A stretch of DNA of 64,000 nt from Actinomadura craniellae (GCF_003289645.1 NZ_QLYX01000023.1:1-64000); one strand, 5' to 3'. Positions 34,418-43,319 are shown, numbered from the stretch's first letter. Numbers and translations are program-made. Notes: a model not told the origin generated them from the letters alone.

Positions 34418-35284
34418 TCAAGGTTCCTGGGAGGTGGCCTCCGCCACGGACAGGTCCTCCTCCGTCAGCCGGTGCGCCGGCTCGTCGAAGGGGAACAGCG
34501 AGGTGGCGATGAGGCCGTCGATGACCAGCAGTTCTCCGGAGTCCAGCAGCCGCCAGCGGGGGTCGTCGTTCATCGGCTCGCTGGCCACCACGTACGCCGG
34601 GGCGGGCGGGCCGTCCCCGGGGCCGCCCAGTTCCACCGTGCCGGGCTCGTGGTCGGCGTGCAGCAGGCGCGCCCCGGGCGGGCCGGCGGGCTCGGCGGGC
34701 GGCAGCACCCACAACTCGTTGGGGTCGGGGTAGCGCAGCGCCCAGATCCGCCGCGGTTCGGCCAGGACCAGGTTGAGCGAGTAGAGCGGCAGCTCGGCGG
34801 CGATCCGCCGGACCGCCTCGACCAGCCCGGCCGTGGTGTCGCCCTGCCGCTTGATCTCGGCGGTGACGAGGGCGAACACCCGTTCCGAGTCGGTCTGCCC
34901 CTCCAGCAGCGCCCGGTCGACGGGGGTCAGCCAGGAGTCGAGCACGTCCAGCCCCTTAACCACGCCGTTGTGCGCGAACAGCCGGTCGTGCATGTCGAAC
35001 GGGTGGGCGTTGTGGACGTGCACCGCGCCCGAGGAGGCGTACCGCAGGTGGGACACGAACGTGTGGGAGACCACGTTGCGGGCCTGGAGCGCGAAGTCGG
35101 CGTTCTGGTACGCGGCCACCGGCGCCCGGTCGCGCACCGGCTCGTCACCGAGCGAGAACCAGCCCAGGCCGGTTCCGTCAGGTTGCCGGTGGCTCTGCTG
35201 GTGCAGGCTCTGGGGGGCGTCCAGCAGCCAGAAGGAGGCCCGCACCCGCGGGCCCCCGGTGGTCATCGCGAACAGTCGGCACAT
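34418..35284 (-). CDS. Class II glutamine amidotransferase (EgtC/YafJ-like)
   Basis: 288 residues beginning MCRLFA, with Cys2 as the N-terminal nucleophile after Met removal. Further signatures are PDGTGLGWFS, SHLRYASSGAVHVHNAHPF and FAHNGVVKG, standard for the glutaminase/Ntn-hydrolase domain. EgtC, which hydrolyses gamma-glutamyl intermediates in ergothioneine synthesis, is one member, but no egtA/B/D/E genes are present here, so the substrate is open. The ATG at 35284 is chosen because it exposes Cys2; the open frame to 35476 is rejected. It sits between the kinase and the Hsp70-like gene, all on the minus strand. Confidence 0.88.
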   Translation of the reverse strand: MCRLFAMTTGGPRVRASFWLLDAPQSLHQQSHRQPDGTGLGWFSLGDEPVRDRAPVAAYQNADFALQARNVVSHTFVSHLRYASSGAVHVHNAHPFDMHDRLFAHNGVVKGLDVLDSWLTPVDRALLEGQTDSERVFALVTAEIKRQGDTTAGLVEAVRRIAAELPLYSLNLVLAEPRRIWALRYPDPNELWVLPPAEPAGPPGARLLHADHEPGTVELGGPGDGPPAPAYVVASEPMNDDPRWRLLDSGELLVIDGLIATSLFPFDEPAHRLTEEDLSVAEATSQEP

Positions 35285-35333
35285 GCCTCCACCATGCCGG
35301 ACGCGGAACAGTGCCACGTCCACCGGCGGAAAT

Positions 35334-36437
35334 TCAGCGCCGGGCGCCGGTCCGCGGAACCGTCCACGGGACGCGCCGCGCGTGCGGGCGGGCCACCAGG
35401 AGCGCGCCCAGCGCGACGCACGGGGAGTCGTCCTGCACCACCGGCGGGTAGTCCAGCGTCCGCCCCAGCAGGTCACCGATCTTGGGGACCCGGCTGGACC
35501 CGCCGGTCACGTAGAGCGCAGCGAGGTCGGCCGGGGCCAGCCCCACCGCCTCCATGGTGCCGCGCAGCCCCTGCACGCTGTGCCGCAGCGAGGGGGTGAT
35601 CTGCCGCTCGAACTCCGCCCGGGTGATCCGCAGGCCGGCCGCGAAGCCCTCGGGCCGAACCTCCGTGCTGAGCCGTTCGGACAGGGCGTGCTTGGCGCCG
35701 ACGACGTCGCGGCGCAGCCGGCCGCGGGCCGGGTTCCCGGTGCTGACCAGCCGCTCCCAGACAGCGGGCTCGGCCTCGGCCGCGCGCCGGCCGACGATCT
35801 CCAGCAGGGCCAGGTCGAGGTCCTCGCCGCCCAGCCGCTCGTCCCCGCCGGGGCGGCCGATCGGCACGAACCCGCCGAGCGTGCGCCGCAGCACCGTAGT
35901 GTCGAACGTGCCGCCGCCCAGGTCGTACACGGCCACGTACCGGCCCCAGTCGATGCGCTCGCGGCCGGTGCGGTGGACGGCCGCGGCCACCGGCTCGGCG
36001 ACGAACTCGGGCTCGGGCAGCCCGGCCCGCAGCGCCGCGGCGGCGAACAGCCGCAGCCGGGCGTTCTTCCACCGGACCGGGTGGGTCAGCACGACCCGGT
36101 CCGGTGCCGTCCCGCCCTGCCGGCGCAGCGCCGTCGTGTACACCTCGCCCAGCACCGCGGCGACCAGGTCGGCGGTGAGGACGCCCCGGTCGCCCAGCCG
36201 GACGGCCGTCTTCTGGACGAACGCGCGTTTGGGGGTGCGCTCGGCCCGCTCCGGGCACGCCTCGGCCCGGCGCGCCGCCTCCCGGCCCGCGATCAGCCCG
36301 CCCGCGTCGTCGAGGTAGACCAGCGACGGCAGCCGCCGGTGCCCGTCGAAGGCGAGCGCCTCGATCCGGCCGTCCGCCGCCACCGCCGCGGTGGTACAGG
36401 ACGTGCCGAAGTCGATCGCCAGCGCCCACCCGCCCAT
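35334..36437 (-). CDS. Hsp70-family ATPase lacking a substrate-binding domain
   Basis: 367 residues that cover only the actin-like nucleotide-binding domain. Phosphate-1 motif LAIDFGTSCTTAAV at the N terminus, phosphate-2 YDLGGGTFDTTVL, and adenosine motif LYVTGGSSRVPKIGDLL are all present. The DnaK interdomain linker and peptide-binding domain are missing; the protein simply ends after the ATPase. Such short Hsp70-like proteins in actinomycetes are of unknown function and may act as ATP-dependent switches. ATG at 36437 has GGGGAGGGG upstream. It is divergent from the zinc dehydrogenase gene. Confidence 0.88.
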   Translation of the reverse strand: MGGWALAIDFGTSCTTAAVAADGRIEALAFDGHRRLPSLVYLDDAGGLIAGREAARRAEACPERAERTPKRAFVQKTAVRLGDRGVLTADLVAAVLGEVYTTALRRQGGTAPDRVVLTHPVRWKNARLRLFAAAALRAGLPEPEFVAEPVAAAVHRTGRERIDWGRYVAVYDLGGGTFDTTVLRRTLGGFVPIGRPGGDERLGGEDLDLALLEIVGRRAAEAEPAVWERLVSTGNPARGRLRRDVVGAKHALSERLSTEVRPEGFAAGLRITRAEFERQITPSLRHSVQGLRGTMEAVGLAPADLAALYVTGGSSRVPKIGDLLGRTLDYPPVVQDDSPCVALGALLVARPHARRVPWTVPRTGARR

Positions 36438-36777
36438 CAGTCCCCTCCCCGTTCGTGCACGACGCCGGCCCCCGATCTCCCCTCGGCGTGGCGGCGCGAT
36501 CGGCGACGGACGCGCGGAATCCGGTCGCCGAGGGTCTTCGCCGTCTCGGCGGAGGATGCCGGCCCCCGGGCTGGCAACCGCCAAAATGACGAAAACGGCT
36601 GAACCTGCAGCGAATGCCGAATTTTATTGGCCCACGATCCGGGTGTCCAGCAAGACCGGAACCACCTCCCCCGCGAGAACGCCCTGCGCGACCCCTCCGT
36701 TTCCACCACCGCACCCGGGGAACCCGGTCAAAAAGGGCATTCATGGCGGATGCCGCAGGAACAGGGAGGAGCGGGAC
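36438..36777. other. Divergent intergenic region, Hsp70-like gene / zinc dehydrogenase
   Basis: 340 bp between divergent starts. The part around 36580-36635 is markedly less GC-rich (includes AATTTTATTGG at about 36620) and is the likely promoter area. Nothing else is recognised. Confidence 0.35.
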
Positions 36778-37977
36778 ATGAAGGCAGTGGTCTGGCACGG
36801 CATCGGGGAGATCTCGCTCGACGACGTTCCGATGCCGAAACTCGAGGGCCGCGAGGACGCGATCGTCCGGATCACCGGCAGCGCGATCTGCGGCACGGAC
36901 CTGCACTTCGTCCGGGGGACCATGCCGGGGATGCGCCCGGGGACGATCCTCGGGCACGAGGCGATCGGGGTGATCGAGGAACTCGGCCCGGACGTGCGCA
37001 ACTTCTCCCTCGGCGACCGGGTCGTGGTCCCGTCCACCATCGGCTGCGGGCGGTGCTCGTACTGCCGGGCCGGCTACTACGCCCAGTGCGACGTGGCCAA
37101 CCCCAACGGCCGCGACGCCGGGTCGGCCTTCTACGGCGGGCCCGCGTCCACCGGGCCGTTCGACGGGATGCAGGCCGAGTACGCCCGGGTCCCGTTCGCG
37201 CACACCAACCTGGTCGCCATCCCGCCGGGCGTCACCGACGAGCAGGCGCTGATGGTCAGCGACATCTTCCCCACCGCCTGGTTCGGCGCCCGGCTGGCCC
37301 AGGTGGGCCCCGGCGACGTGGTGGCGGTGCTCGGCGCCGGGCCGGTCGGGCAGCTGGCCGCGCTGTCGGCGCGGATGCAGAGCGCCGGGCGGGTGCTGAT
37401 CATCGACGGCAACGCCGACCGGCTGGAGACCGCCCGGCTGCAGAACGCCGAGACCATCGACTTCAACGCCGAGGACCCCGTCGAGACCGTCCGGGACCTC
37501 ACCGGCGGGATCGGCCCCGACCGGGTGATCGAGGCGGTCGGTGTGGACGCCCAGCACCCCGACCGGCCGATCGGCGAGGACGCCGAGCGCGCGTTCGCGC
37601 TGGAGCAGGTGGCGGCCGCGCCGGAGACCAACCCGCACGACGGGCAGTGGGTGCCGGGCGACGCGCCCAGCCAGGCGCTGCGCTGGGCCGTACAGATGGT
37701 CGCCAAGGCCGGGACCATCGGCATCGTCGGCCTCTACCCGCCGGGATTCGACGCCTTCCCGCTGGGCACGGTGACGAACCGGAACCTGACGGTGCAGGCG
37801 GGCACCTGCAACCACCGCCGGTACATCCCCCGGCTGCTCAGCAAGATCGCTTCCGGGGCGGCCGACCCCACCACCGTCATCACCCAGCAGGAGGGCCTGG
37901 TCTCGGCCATCGACGCCTACCAGGCGTTCGACCGGCGCGAGCCCGGCTGGACCAAGGTGGCGCTGGAGCTGACGTGA
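36778..37977 (+). CDS. Zinc-dependent alcohol/formaldehyde dehydrogenase family protein
   Basis: 399-residue medium-chain dehydrogenase. Catalytic zinc motif CGTDLH and GHEAIGVIEELG, structural zinc cluster CGRCSYCRAGYYAQC, and the Rossmann motif VLGAGPVGQLA are all present. The sequence resembles the formaldehyde-dehydrogenase-like subgroup (long FDAFPLGTVTNRNLTVQAGTCN region with short conserved pieces). NAD(H) is the likely cofactor; substrate unassigned. ATG at 36778 has AGGGAGGAG upstream. The stop overlaps the following small gene's GTG (GTGA), so the pair is coupled. Confidence 0.9.
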   Translation: MKAVVWHGIGEISLDDVPMPKLEGREDAIVRITGSAICGTDLHFVRGTMPGMRPGTILGHEAIGVIEELGPDVRNFSLGDRVVVPSTIGCGRCSYCRAGYYAQCDVANPNGRDAGSAFYGGPASTGPFDGMQAEYARVPFAHTNLVAIPPGVTDEQALMVSDIFPTAWFGARLAQVGPGDVVAVLGAGPVGQLAALSARMQSAGRVLIIDGNADRLETARLQNAETIDFNAEDPVETVRDLTGGIGPDRVIEAVGVDAQHPDRPIGEDAERAFALEQVAAAPETNPHDGQWVPGDAPSQALRWAVQMVAKAGTIGIVGLYPPGFDAFPLGTVTNRNLTVQAGTCNHRRYIPRLLSKIASGAADPTTVITQQEGLVSAIDAYQAFDRREPGWTKVALELT

Positions 37978-38207
37978 CGGGCAGCCACGACCGGCCGAAG
38001 AGCGCGCTGAACCTGCGGCTGGCACTGGCGATCTACGGCCTGGTGGTCTGCACGGCGCTGGCGGCACTCACCTGGTGGGCCGGGTTCCACGTGCTCTCCG
38101 TGGTGCTGGCGATCCTCGCGGTGATCGCCGCGGTGGACCTGGTGGTCGTCGCCCGCCGGATCCGCAGCCGGCGCCGCCGGGGCGAGCACCACACGCTGTT
38201 CGAGTGA
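37974..38207 (+). CDS. Small two-span membrane protein (DUF6343-like)
   Basis: 77 residues: two hydrophobic helices (LALAIYGLVVCTALAALTWW and VLSVVLAILAVIAAVDLVVV) separated by AGFH, then a basic tail (RRIRSRRRRGEHH). The arrangement and the LNLRLALAIYGL start resemble DUF6343, from memory. Its GTG start overlaps the dehydrogenase stop. The role is unknown; it may be translated with the dehydrogenase. Confidence 0.7.
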   Translation: MTGSHDRPKSALNLRLALAIYGLVVCTALAALTWWAGFHVLSVVLAILAVIAAVDLVVVARRIRSRRRRGEHHTLFE

Positions 38208-38250
38208 TCGGCCGGCCGGGCGGCGAGTTCCTCGGCGACCGGGCGGATCG

Positions 38251-38637
38251 CTAGCCGAAGGCCTCCGTCTGCTCGGCCGCCCGCTCGTCGTAGGCGGCGC
38301 GGTTCTTCTCGATCGTCTCGACGCGGGTCTCGGCCCAGCCGACCAGCGCCGTCACCGCGCCCAGCAGCTCGCAGCCCAGCGGGGTGACGGAGTACTCGAC
38401 GCGCGGCGGCATCACCGGGTACATGGTGCGGACGATGATGCCGTCGCGCTCCAGATTGCGCAGCGTGACGGTCAGCATGCGCTGGCTGATGCCGTCGATG
38501 CGCCGCTTCAGCTCGGTGAACCGCAGGGTCTCCTCGCCGAGCGTGGCGATGACGTACAGCGACCACTTGTCGCCCACCCGGTCGACGATCTCCCGCGCCC
38601 GGCAGTCGTGCCCACCCGGGAAGGACTGATCACTCAT
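38251..38637 (-). CDS. HxlR family transcriptional regulator
   Basis: 128-residue winged-helix regulator. The family signatures are CRAREIVDRVGDKWSLYVIATL, RFTELKRRIDGISQRMLTVTLRNLERDGI and MPPRVEYSVTPLG in pieces. A Cys is present in the N-terminal HDCRA segment, the position used for redox or aldehyde sensing by some HxlR proteins. ATG 38637 has GGAGG upstream; the frame open to 38739 runs through the operator region and is rejected. It is divergent from a YceI gene and probably represses it and itself via the repeats at 38711-38765. Confidence 0.9.
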   Translation of the reverse strand: MSDQSFPGGHDCRAREIVDRVGDKWSLYVIATLGEETLRFTELKRRIDGISQRMLTVTLRNLERDGIIVRTMYPVMPPRVEYSVTPLGCELLGAVTALVGWAETRVETIEKNRAAYDERAAEQTEAFG

Positions 38638-38710
38638 GGTTACCTCCAGGTGCCCAAGGCAGGTGAAAGTGCGTTCTTGTGTTTCCTCGGTGACCGTCCG
38701 CAGTATGGAG

Positions 38711-38765
38711 AGGTTCCCTTTCATAACCACACCACCCAAGGGAACCTACTTACCCTTGGGAACCT
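38711..38765. promoter_or_regulatory. Triple operator repeats between HxlR and YceI genes
   Basis: AGGTTCCCTT (38711-38720) pairs perfectly with AAGGGAACCT (38738-38747). The element CCCAAGGGAACCT (38735-38747) recurs as CCCTTGGGAACCT (38753-38765). These three GGGAACCT-type half-sites fill the divergent promoter region and are the likely HxlR-binding sites for both genes. Confidence 0.65.
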
Positions 38766-38777
38766 CTAGGAGACACC

Positions 38778-39350
38778 ATGACGACCGAGGTTGTCGAGAT
38801 CCCCGGATACGTCGCCGGCACCTGGGACATCGACGTGACCCACTCCTACGTGGGCTTCACCGTCAAGCACCTGATGTTCACCAAGGTGCGCGGCCGGTTC
38901 ACCTCGTTCGAGGGCCAGATCGTCACCGGGGCCGACCCGCTGGACTCCAGCGTGACCGCGACCATCGACCTGGCCTCCGTCGACACCGGCAACGCCCAGC
39001 GCGACGACCACGTCCGCAACGAGGACTTCCTCGAAGTCGACCGCTACCCGACCATGACCTACCGCTCCACCGGGCTGCGCCGGGACGGCGACGACTTCGT
39101 CCTCGACGGCGAACTCACCCTCAAGGGCCTGACCCGCCCGGTCCCGCTGCGGCTGGAACTCGGCGGGATCGGCTACGACCCGTTCGCCGCCGACCCGGAG
39201 AAGGGCGCCCGGATCGGCCTGACCGCCACCGGCGAGCTCAACCGGATCGACTTCGGGGTCACCTACAACGGCCCCATCCCCGGCGGCGGCGTCGCCCTGA
39301 GCGAGAAGATCCAGCTCACCCTGGAGATCCAGGCCGCGCTCCGGATCTGA
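38778..39350 (+). CDS. YceI family protein
   Basis: 190 residues, cytoplasmic (no signal peptide). The YceI lipocalin-like barrel signatures are visible: [28 protein letters not shown] in pieces, [26 protein letters not shown], and the C-terminal [26 protein letters not shown] strands. YceI proteins bind isoprenoid-like or amide lipids; some respond to base or chlorinated stress. Pairing with a divergent HxlR regulator is common in actinomycetes and suggests stress-inducible expression. Confidence 0.92.
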   Translation: MTTEVVEIPGYVAGTWDIDVTHSYVGFTVKHLMFTKVRGRFTSFEGQIVTGADPLDSSVTATIDLASVDTGNAQRDDHVRNEDFLEVDRYPTMTYRSTGLRRDGDDFVLDGELTLKGLTRPVPLRLELGGIGYDPFAADPEKGARIGLTATGELNRIDFGVTYNGPIPGGGVALSEKIQLTLEIQAALRI

Positions 39351-39402
39351 GCACCGCGGCGCCCGGGCGGCCGCACCGCCCGGGCGCCGTAGGGTTCCTA
39401 CC

Positions 39403-40332
39403 GTGCGCGACCTCCTCGTCCTCGGCACGGCCAGCGCCGTGCCCACCCGGCACCGCAACCACAACGGCTACCTGCTCCGCTGGGACGGGCACGGGCTGCT
39501 CTTCGACCCCGGCGACGGCACCCAGCGGCAGCTCACCCTGGCCGGGGCCGCCGCACACGACCTCACCTGGCTGTGCATCACGCACTTCCACGGCGACCAC
39601 TGCCTCGGCGTCCCCGGCGTCGTGCAGCGGATCGCCCGGGACGGGGTGCGCCACCCCGTCCAGGCCGCCTTCCCGGCCAGCGGCGCGCGGTACTGGGAGC
39701 GGCTGCGGCACGCGGCGGTCTTCCACGACACCGACGTGATCCGCGAGCAGCCGGTCTCCGGCGAGACGATGCGGCTGGACACCGGGGACGCCCCCTTCAC
39801 CCTGACCGCCCGGCGGCTGAACCACCCCGTGCAGGCGTACGGCTACCGGCTGGAGGAACCCGACGGCCGCACCATGCTCCCCGACGAACTCGCCGCCCGC
39901 GGCGTCCACGGCCCACTGGTCGGCGAGTTGCAGCGGCGGGGCCAGGTGACCGCCCCCGGCGGCCGCACCGTCACGCTCGAAGAGTGCAGCCGCCCCCGCC
40001 CCGGGCAGAAGGCGGCGTTCATCATGGACACCGGCCTGTGCGACGCGGTCCACGCCCTCGCCGACGGCGCCGACCTGCTGATCATCGAGTCGACCTTCCT
40101 GGACGAGGACCTGGCCCACGCCGAGGCCAACGGCCACCTCACCGCCGGCCAGGCGGGCCGCGTCGCGGCGGCGGCCGGGGTCCGGCGGCTGGTGCTGACC
40201 CACTTCTCCGGGCGCTACGACCCGGGCGCCGAGCCCCGCTTCGCCGAGCAGGCGGCCGCCGCCTACTCCGGCGACATCGTCGTCGCCCGCGACCTCGCCC
40301 GCGTCCCCGTCCCGCCGCGCCGCACCCCCTGA
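39403..40332 (+). CDS. rnz: Ribonuclease Z (tRNA 3' endonuclease)
   Basis: 309-residue metallo-beta-lactamase-fold nuclease that trims tRNA 3' trailers. The N terminus [21 protein letters not shown] and the metal-binding motif [12 protein letters not shown] are typical of RNase Z. Further His residues in LTHFSGRYD and the Asp in [10 protein letters not shown] complete the metal site. Start GTG at 39403. A role as arylsulfatase-like hydrolase is less likely given the ELAC-type motifs. Confidence 0.88.
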   Translation: MRDLLVLGTASAVPTRHRNHNGYLLRWDGHGLLFDPGDGTQRQLTLAGAAAHDLTWLCITHFHGDHCLGVPGVVQRIARDGVRHPVQAAFPASGARYWERLRHAAVFHDTDVIREQPVSGETMRLDTGDAPFTLTARRLNHPVQAYGYRLEEPDGRTMLPDELAARGVHGPLVGELQRRGQVTAPGGRTVTLEECSRPRPGQKAAFIMDTGLCDAVHALADGADLLIIESTFLDEDLAHAEANGHLTAGQAGRVAAAAGVRRLVLTHFSGRYDPGAEPRFAEQAAAAYSGDIVVARDLARVPVPPRRTP

Positions 40333-40390
40333 GCCCCGGGGACGCCCACCGCCTGCGACCATGGATGGACGCGGCTGATCGGGGGCGGGC

Positions 40391-40801
40391 GTGCGCGACT
40401 GCGTCTTCTGCGGGATCGTCGCCGGGAGCGAGCCCGCCGAGATCGTCTACTCGGACGACCGGGCGGTCGCCTTCCTCGACACCGCGCAGGCCACCCGGGG
40501 CCACACCCTGGTGGTGCCGCGCCGGCACCGCAGCGGGCTGGCGGACATCGAGGCCGGCGAGGCGGCGGCGGTCATGGCCGCCGTGGTGCGGGTGTCCGGG
40601 CTGCTGACCCGCGGGCTGGGAGCCGCGGGGATCAACCTCTGGCACGCCACCGGCGAGACGGCCTGGCAGCGGGTGTTCCACTTCCACGTGCACGTGATCC
40701 CGCGGTACACCGTTACGGACCTCTCACCGCCGTGGGTCGGGGTCGAGCTACCGGCCGCGTCACTGCGCGACCTGGCCGACCGCATCCGCCGGGCCCGCTG
40801 A
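40391..40801 (+). CDS. HIT family hydrolase
   Basis: 136 residues. Histidine triad VFHFHVHVIPR near the C terminus and DCVFCGIVAG with a zinc-type Cys pair at the N terminus. Such proteins hydrolyse nucleoside phosphoramidates or dinucleotides. Start GTG at 40391, 58 bp after the RNase Z gene on the same strand; likely cotranscribed. Complete and of usual length. Confidence 0.9.
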   Translation: MRDCVFCGIVAGSEPAEIVYSDDRAVAFLDTAQATRGHTLVVPRRHRSGLADIEAGEAAAVMAAVVRVSGLLTRGLGAAGINLWHATGETAWQRVFHFHVHVIPRYTVTDLSPPWVGVELPAASLRDLADRIRRAR

Positions 40802-40900
40802 ACCCCGGCCACCCGGGGGCGGCGGGCACGCGCCCGCCGGGTCCACCGGCCTTCGGCCACCCGGGAACGGCGGCGGGTGAGGAGCGGGGACCGGCGGGCG

Positions 40901-40914
40901 TCACCCTTGGGTGA
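40901..40914. promoter_or_regulatory. Short perfect palindrome upstream of lipoprotein gene
   Basis: TCACCC-TT-GGGTGA, perfect 6+2+6 palindrome 64 bp before the lipoprotein start. It could be an operator, since a promoter for the lipoprotein must lie in this gap; it is too short to assign. Confidence 0.3.
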
Positions 40915-40977
40915 TGTGGCGGTACGCCCTGTTATGGTCTGACAGACTTTCGCACCGTACCGTCAAGCCAGGAGATA

Positions 40978-41412
40978 GTGATCAAGAACATCGCGACTTC
41001 GCTCGCCGCCGCGTCCCTGGGAGTCGTGCTGTTGGGGACGGCGGCCTGTGGCGGCGATGACACCTCCGCCGCCCCGCCGACCGCGACCCCCTCGGCGGGC
41101 GGGAGCCCCACCGGGGCGGCTCCCACCCCGGCCGCCTCGCCGCCCGGCGCGGGCCCGGCGTCGAGTCCGGACCCCCGTCCCAGGGTGACCGGCTCCCAGG
41201 TGATCATGATTGATCCCGAGGGCAAGCGGTACACCCGCAAGCAGATGGTCGAGCTGGCGGCGGGGATGGCCGCCGCCTTCGAGGGCCGCGGCCTTCCCCC
41301 CAACTTCTGCGAGGTGTCCTACCAGCAGGGCGTCGACGAGGGCGGCCAGTTCCCGGCGGGCAAGGCCGCCTTCATGGAGGCCTGTCAGGAGGGCCTGAGG
41401 CTGGCGGGCTGA
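40978..41412 (+). CDS. Small secreted lipoprotein of unknown function
   Basis: 144 residues, start GTG at 40978 preceded by AGGAGA. Signal peptide KNIATSLAAASLGVVLL ends in lipobox GTAAC; a Pro/Ala/Gly-rich linker follows (about 25-65). The folded part (about 70-144) contains MIDPEGKRYTRKQMVELAAGMA and two Cys residues (FCEVSYQQG, MEACQEG) that could form a disulfide. No family is recognised. It stands alone before the SUKH gene. Confidence 0.7.
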   Translation: MIKNIATSLAAASLGVVLLGTAACGGDDTSAAPPTATPSAGGSPTGAAPTPAASPPGAGPASSPDPRPRVTGSQVIMIDPEGKRYTRKQMVELAAGMAAAFEGRGLPPNFCEVSYQQGVDEGGQFPAGKAAFMEACQEGLRLAG

Positions 41413-41540
41413 ACCGCCGCGCGCCGCGGCCTCACCCGCCACGAGATCACCGACGAGTGGCGCGACTGGTGACCCCGGTGGGCCAGGGGCCGGCCGGAGA
41501 AAGGCGGCCGGCGCCCTCCCGATCGGCGCGCGGCATGACG

Positions 41541-42293
41541 TCACCAGGGACCGGGGAGATGCCGGTCGAGTGCTTCGTCCCATACGTTGCCGCCGCCGGC
41601 CCAGGTCCAGAGCCATCGGCGCAGTGAGGCGGTGGCGTGGCACAGGCCATCGTGGGGGTCCTGGCCCTGGTCGGGGTCCCAGCCGTCGGCGTCGTGGAGG
41701 AGCACCGGGTTGTCGATCGCGAGCAACGAGACGTGCCACCGCATCGTGCAGCCACCGGACGCCAGGTGGAGCCACGACGCCGGCAGCCCCGCCGCGCGGT
41801 CGCGCTCGTGGGCGCGCACCGCGGACGGCCAGTCGCTCCGGTGCCCGGGCGCGCGGTTGCCCTCGGTCAGGGATGCGAGCCCGCCGTCGGGGCCGAAGCC
41901 CCCGTCGGCGACCTCGGTGTAAACGCGCCGGAGCAGTTCGGGCAGGCGGCGCCCGATCCTGCGCTCCGCGCCCTCGACCTCGGTCAGGGTGATCGGGGGG
42001 AACAGCGGGCCGCGGGGAGCGCCGGCGTAGTAGGCGGCCACTTCCCCGGCCCGTGCCTTGAACCGGATCATCCCGCCGCTGCAGTACCCCACGATGTCGC
42101 CGCGGGGCCGTTCCACCCGGTCCCCGCCGTGGCGCTCGGCCACCCACGCGGCGGGAACGTCCGCCGTGTCGAAGCGCAGGCCCGGGTCCCACGCGCGGGC
42201 TCGCAGCTTCTCGATCAACGCGTCGTCGTCCCCGAGCCCGGAGGGAGACTCACGGTGCGGCGCCGCAGGGATGTCGCGCGGGGGGTGGGTCAT
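41541..42293 (-). CDS. SUKH-family (SMI1/KNR4) protein
   Basis: 250 residues. The SUKH core is at about 90-190: PPITLTEVEGAERRIGRRLPELLRRVYTEVADGGFGP holds the family pattern (I-x-x-x-E...LP...LR..Y...N/DGG.G) in its parts. The C-terminal WDPDQGQ and WLWTWAGGGNVWDEAL are Trp-rich. SUKH proteins are established as immunity proteins to diverse nuclease and deaminase toxins in polymorphic toxin systems, and also occur as general interaction modules. No toxin is directly adjacent, but a deaminase-like gene lies 2.4 kb to the right. ATG at 42293; the next gene is divergent. Confidence 0.8.
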   Translation of the reverse strand: MTHPPRDIPAAPHRESPSGLGDDDALIEKLRARAWDPGLRFDTADVPAAWVAERHGGDRVERPRGDIVGYCSGGMIRFKARAGEVAAYYAGAPRGPLFPPITLTEVEGAERRIGRRLPELLRRVYTEVADGGFGPDGGLASLTEGNRAPGHRSDWPSAVRAHERDRAAGLPASWLHLASGGCTMRWHVSLLAIDNPVLLHDADGWDPDQGQDPHDGLCHATASLRRWLWTWAGGGNVWDEALDRHLPGPW

Positions 42294-42448
42294 GCACCGG
42301 GAGCCTACTGTCGCCGAGGAGGCCCGGCAGGTCGCTTCGGGCGGGCTCGCCGCCGGATCCGTCCGACTGGGAGAACCCGCCCGGTTCGCGGGGAGGGAGA
42401 GGTCTGGAGAGCGAGCGAAAACCGGACGTCAGGAACGGGGGATCGACG

Positions 42449-43198
42449 ATGACACGTCCACTCGCAGGAAAGACCGCCCTGGTCACCGGCGGATCCCGGG
42501 GAATCGGCGCGGCGATCGTGCGCCGGTTGGCGCACGGCGGGGCGCAGGTGGCCTTCACCTATGCCCGCTCCGGGGACCTGGCCGGGCAGATCGTGCAGGA
42601 GGTGGCGGACGCCGGAGGCCGCGCGCTGGCCGTCCAGGCCGACAACGGCGATCCGGAGGCGGTCCGCGCCGCCGTGGCGCGGACGGTGGAGGACTTCGGC
42701 GGCCTGGACATCCTGGTGAACAGCGCCGGCACGAACATCGCCAAGCCCGTCGGCGAGGTCACCCCGGAGGACTTCGACACGATGGTGGCGGTGAGCCTGC
42801 GCGGCCCGTACGCGCTGATCCAGGCGGCCCTCGCCCACCTGCCCGCGGGCGGCCGGATCATCAACATCGGCAGCATCTGGGCGGACCACCAGCCGCTGGT
42901 GGTGGCCCCGCTGGGCTTGTCCCTGTACACGATGACCAGAGCGGCGATAGCCGGCCTGACCCGCTCCCTCGCCCAGGAGCTCGGCCCGCGCGGCATCACG
43001 GTCAACAACGTCCAGCCCGGCACCACCAGGACGGATCTGATCTCCGACCGGCTGGCGGAAACCATGCTGCCGACGATCCCGGTGGGACGCCTCGGAGAGC
43101 CCGCCGAGATCGCCGGTGTGGTCGCCTACCTCGCCGGCCCGGACGCCGGTTTCGTCAACGGCGTCAGCTGGAACGTCGACGGTGGTTACCTGACGTGA
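42449..43198 (+). CDS. Short-chain dehydrogenase/reductase with altered YxxxK motif
   Basis: 249 residues. Nucleotide-binding TGGSRGIGAAIVRRL, NSAGTN, and the C-terminal GFVNGVSWNVDGGYLT are standard for classical SDRs of the FabG-like group. The catalytic Ser is in INIGSIW. The active-site Tyr motif reads Y-T-M-T-R, so the normally invariant Lys of YxxxK is Arg. Arg may partly replace Lys, or the protein may be a weak or non-canonical oxidoreductase. The gene is complete. ATG at 42449. Confidence 0.9.
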   Translation: MTRPLAGKTALVTGGSRGIGAAIVRRLAHGGAQVAFTYARSGDLAGQIVQEVADAGGRALAVQADNGDPEAVRAAVARTVEDFGGLDILVNSAGTNIAKPVGEVTPEDFDTMVAVSLRGPYALIQAALAHLPAGGRIINIGSIWADHQPLVVAPLGLSLYTMTRAAIAGLTRSLAQELGPRGITVNNVQPGTTRTDLISDRLAETMLPTIPVGRLGEPAEIAGVVAYLAGPDAGFVNGVSWNVDGGYLT

Positions 43199-43290
43199 GG
43201 ACGGGCGGCCGGGGCCGCCCGCCACCGGGCGCCCCTGTCGATCGTGCTCGTGCCGACGGTTCCCGGGCGTTCTGGCATGGGTGCGCCACC

Positions 43291-43319
43291 TTGCGACACA
43301 AGAACGTATACATTATTTT
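43291..43319 (+). promoter_or_regulatory. Candidate promoter for the LLM oxidoreductase gene
   Basis: TTGCGA (43291-43296) and TATTTT (43314-43319) are separated by 17 bp within an unusually AT-rich patch (about 43290-43335). It lies 77 bp before the downstream GTG start. This is a pattern match only. Confidence 0.3.

Noticed and set aside
40333-40390. Separate promoter between RNase Z and HIT genes
   Set aside because: Only 58 bp and GC-rich; cotranscription is simpler.
41413-41472. In-frame read-through after the lipoprotein stop ending LTRHEITDEWRDW
   Set aside because: Separated by a stop codon from the gene and too short to support a gene or pseudogene.
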